From NCBI GenBank assembly GCA_040752395.1, contig JBFMHD010000161.1, positions 1 through 6,354 of the forward strand: a stretch of DNA of 6,354 bases, written 5' to 3'. The translations under genes and the position numbers were made by a program. Of the stretch, positions 5,210-6,354 are shown in pieces (position 1 is the first letter of the stretch; each line of letters starts with the position of its first letter). The notes beneath the pieces were generated by a model, which worked only from the letters and a program-made list of their open reading frames with translations, was not told the origin of the DNA and made no database searches. This stretch comes from JBFMHD01 sp040752395 [NCBI: Candidatus Hydrogenedentota bacterium] (GTDB taxonomy: Bacteria; JBFMHD01).

Positions 5210-5635
5210 TTATACTACCTGACTAAGTTTATTCTTAATAAAGTCTTCGTGTCTTTTGCGGAATTTTTTTGTATCCCTGTAATTACGCAATAATCTCAAC
5301 CTAAAATCATGCCATTCTGAGGCATTCCTGGCATACAAACATATTCCGTCCCTTGAAATAAAATAACCAAGTAATGGTGAAATATGATTCAGTATAACTA
5401 TATCTAATGAAAATTCAGGCAATCTTTTAGTAAAATTTAAAAGTAAAATTTCTTCTTGTTTCAAAGACGGTTTATTATTAAATAATATACCAATATCTAT
5501 ATCAGATAATTGACCATATGTTGATTTTACTGCCGACCCAAATAAAACGATTAACTTAATTGGTAAGTATTTAGCTGCTTTAACTATCCTATGTTTTAAT
5601 CTTTCTATATCGATACCATGCTTTTTTTTTCTCAT
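5210..5635 (-). CDS. mntA: MntA-like nucleotidyltransferase antitoxin
   Basis: This minimal nucleotidyltransferase, antitoxin to HepT, is expected to transfer AMP from ATP to the HepT tyrosine. The Gly-Ser-x10-Asp-x-Asp signature is exact: Gly33-Ser34 in VLFGSAVKS and Asp45/Asp47 in SDIDIGIL, with a third carboxylate at Asp78 (SLDIVILN). The 141-residue product from ATG 5635 has normal family length. The frame stays open to an ATG at 5818, but the extra 61 residues would be encoded by the direct repeat and upstream repeat DNA and resemble nothing in the family, so I prefer 5635. No strong Shine-Dalgarno sequence precedes it. The region past Asp78 (80-141, rich in Arg and Lys) fits the substrate-binding tail. 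It sits 2 bp upstream of hepT, with a promoter candidate at 5703-5732 in the 49-bp repeat. Confidence 0.92.
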   Translation of the reverse strand: MRKKKHGIDIERLKHRIVKAAKYLPIKLIVLFGSAVKSTYGQLSDIDIGILFNNKPSLKQEEILLLNFTKRLPEFSLDIVILNHISPLLGYFISRDGICLYARNASEWHDFRLRLLRNYRDTKKFRKRHEDFIKNKLSQVV

Positions 5636-5690
5636 TATTGTCTTAAAAAAATCCGGTCCATTTCGTTGATTACAAAAAAGACCTGAATAA

Positions 5691-5739
5691 ATTTCTTGAA
5701 TAATTATATAATTTTCTGGTATGTTAATGCAATAAAAAA
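5691..5739 (+). repeat. 49-bp direct repeat, right copy
   Basis: It differs from 4690-4738 at only two positions, both within a five-base stretch. Both copies have the same orientation and flank the toxin-antitoxin genes. Similarity fades quickly outside the 49 bp, although a few more matching bases extend on the hepT-proximal side of the right copy. Confidence 0.9.
5703..5732 (-). promoter_or_regulatory. Probable promoter of mntA-hepT
   Basis: On the reverse strand there is a perfect TATAAT (ATTATA at 5703-5708) and a weak -35, TTGCAT (ATGCAA at 5727-5732), with an 18-bp spacer. Transcription would begin near 5696, about 60 bases ahead of the mntA start. The -35 matches consensus at only three positions, so confidence rests on the -10 box and placement. 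Confidence 0.5.
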
Positions 5740-5834
5740 AGTGTATAAAAGATAGAAGACAGAAGACAGGAGCGACGTATGAAAGAGGCATATACTGCTC
5801 CCCTGAAACGTGAGACACTTTAAAGGGGAGTACT
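5740..5834. other. Intergenic stretch with imperfect hairpin
   Basis: This holds a short GATAGAAGACAGAAGACAG tandem and a 7-bp stem, CTCCCCT (5798-5804) with AGGGGAG (5824-5830), around a 19-base loop. There is no T-run, so it is not a standard terminator. No gene is supported. Confidence 0.4.
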
Positions 5835-5891
5835 CATGAGCGCGGGTTGCGCTCTACACTATTGGGTTCTTGGGTTCTTGGGTTATTGCGT
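5835..5891 (-). repeat. Repeat C, copy 2, inverted relative to copy 1
   Basis: On the reverse strand it has three 8-bp units, AATAACCC, AAGAACCC and AAGAACCC, then AATAGTGTAGAGCGC and the hairpin GAGCGC-AACCC-GCGCTC (forward positions 5838-5854), then ATG. The stem is identical to copy 1 while the loop changed from AAAA to AACCC. A further fragment of the unit (GCGCTCTACAT) follows at 5896-5906. Confidence 0.88.
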
Positions 5892-5911
5892 TTTTGCGCT
5901 CTACATAAAGG

Positions 5912-5976
5912 ATGAAAAAGATAGGAGTTAGGAGTTCGTAATAATAGATCCGAGCTCCGAACTCCGAACTTTGAAG
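5912..5976 (+). repeat. Dispersed repeat B, copy 2
   Basis: It matches 1171-1234, from ATGAAAAAGATAGGAG through the GAGCTCCG-type octamers, with about two substitutions. Unlike copy 1, it is followed not by a forward repeat A but by a stretch containing a truncated, reversed A fragment. Confidence 0.88.
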
Positions 5977-6014
5977 AAGTAGTGAGGGTCACAAGACCCG
6001 TAGTAGACTGAGGG

Positions 6015-6039
6015 AATATCAAGAAGCAAGATAACGGAA
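6015..6039 (-). repeat. Truncated repeat A fragment (copy 4)
   Basis: The reverse strand reads TTCCGTTATCTTGCTTC followed by TTGATATT, matching the centre of repeat A with three bases (TAC) missing. Neither the Shine-Dalgarno end nor the 5' end is present, and no gene start is near, so it looks like a decayed copy. Confidence 0.7.
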
Positions 6040-6060
6040 AAAAAGACAACGAAAAAGAAA

Positions 6061-6150
6061 GGTTGAGGTTGAGGCTAAGGTTGAGGAACGGAAAGAAAGA
6101 CAACGAAAGGCACAAAGGCACAAAGGCACAAAGTGACAGAGGCACAAAGT
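6061..6150 (+). repeat. Short tandem repeats (GGTTGA hexamers and GGCACAAA octamers)
   Basis: 6061-6086 holds imperfect copies of the hexamer GGTTGA. 6109-6133 holds three units of the octamer GGCACAAA, with one degenerate unit ending at 6150; the octamer also opens repeat B copy 1 at 1151. No gene is supported; open frames across it encode low-complexity sequence. Confidence 0.8.
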
Positions 6151-6354
6151 TTTTTCTATCAGCTCCGTACAGAACGAGTAATACGAACAGTTAAAGAAGA
6201 AACTATCTGGATATCAGATTGGGAGACATATGAGGAAGCGGTTTTGGGTATTTCAGAAGGGATAGAGTTATATAACGGGGATCATCTTCATTTATCATTA
6301 GGGTATTTAAGTGCAGTTGAGTTTGAGCAATTAATTTATGAGAGGTGTGAAGAG
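6151..6354 (+). pseudogene. C-terminal fragment of a DDE (rve-type) transposase, cut by the window edge
   Basis: The frame reads FFYQLRTERVIRTVKEE, continues through IWISDWETYEEAVLG to LYNGDHLHLSLGYLSAVEFE, and runs to the window end. This is the classic end of IS3/IS481-like integrase cores: the catalytic Glu (in TERVIRT, codon 6172-6174), then the tryptophan/tyrosine block, then YN-x-x-x-x-H-x-S-LGY-x-x-x-EFE. Everything before the catalytic Glu, including both Asp residues of the triad and the helix-turn-helix, is missing; the sequence changes abruptly into the GGCACAAA tandem repeat. The in-frame GTG at 6133 lies in that repeat and is unlikely to be a true start. I read it as an insertion-sequence remnant truncated at its 5' end. 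The true 3' end, terminal inverted repeat and family lie outside the window. Confidence 0.8.

Noticed and set aside
5636-5818. 61-residue N-terminal extension of MntA starting at 5818
   Set aside because: It is encoded by the 49-bp direct repeat and flanking intergenic DNA; from 5635 the protein has the family's normal length.
5798-5830. Terminator hairpin upstream of mntA
   Set aside because: The stem is only 7 bp around a 19-base loop without a T-run.
5834-6145. 103-codon reverse open frame
   Set aside because: The product is low-complexity (Leu/Ser/Phe from tandem repeats) and spans four separate repeat elements.

Overview
The window is AT-rich bacterial DNA with short intergenic gaps. 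It carries ordinary housekeeping genes (glutamyl-tRNA reductase, a KtrAB-type potassium uptake system, a Spy/CpxP-like envelope protein), a MntA/HepT toxin-antitoxin pair and a dense set of dispersed intergenic repeats. Nothing looks archaeal or eukaryotic. The repeat load and the mix of genes would suit a poorly cultured bacterial lineage, but the sequence does not fix the phylum and I do not name one.

Layout. 1-1004 (-): 5' part of hemA, running off the left edge, with a GC-rich in-frame insertion just before the catalytic cysteine. 1005-1379: divergent gap holding a good promoter at 1101-1130 and two dispersed repeats, here named B and A. 1380-3663 (+): an operon of a 60-residue two-helix membrane protein, ktrB and ktrA; the first two overlap at ATGA, and a second copy of repeat A separates ktrB from ktrA. 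3664-3696: convergent gap with a 14-bp perfect palindrome. 3697-4389 (-): secreted Spy/LTxxQ-type protein with an unusual charged, repetitive tail. 4390-4781: third copy of repeat A, an 8-bp tandem repeat with hairpin (repeat C), and a 49-bp direct repeat. 4782-5635 (-): hepT and mntA. 5636-6150: second copy of the 49-bp repeat, an inverted copy of repeat C, a second copy of B, a truncated A and short tandem repeats. 6151-6354 (+): C-terminal end of a DDE transposase, starting about at its catalytic glutamate.

How it fits together. KtrB is the membrane K+ pore and KtrA its nucleotide-binding gating subunit; the small membrane protein is coupled to them in translation and may be an accessory subunit. 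MntA should inactivate the HepT toxin by AMPylation.

The most interesting pattern is repeat A. All three full copies end in a Shine-Dalgarno sequence a few bases upstream of a start codon, on the same strand as the gene. The copies differ mainly by 1, 2 or 3 units of a 7-bp motif. Repeat A therefore looks like a dispersed, portable 5' leader. The second is the toxin-antitoxin cassette, which sits between 49-bp direct repeats and, further out, inverted copies of a hairpin repeat.
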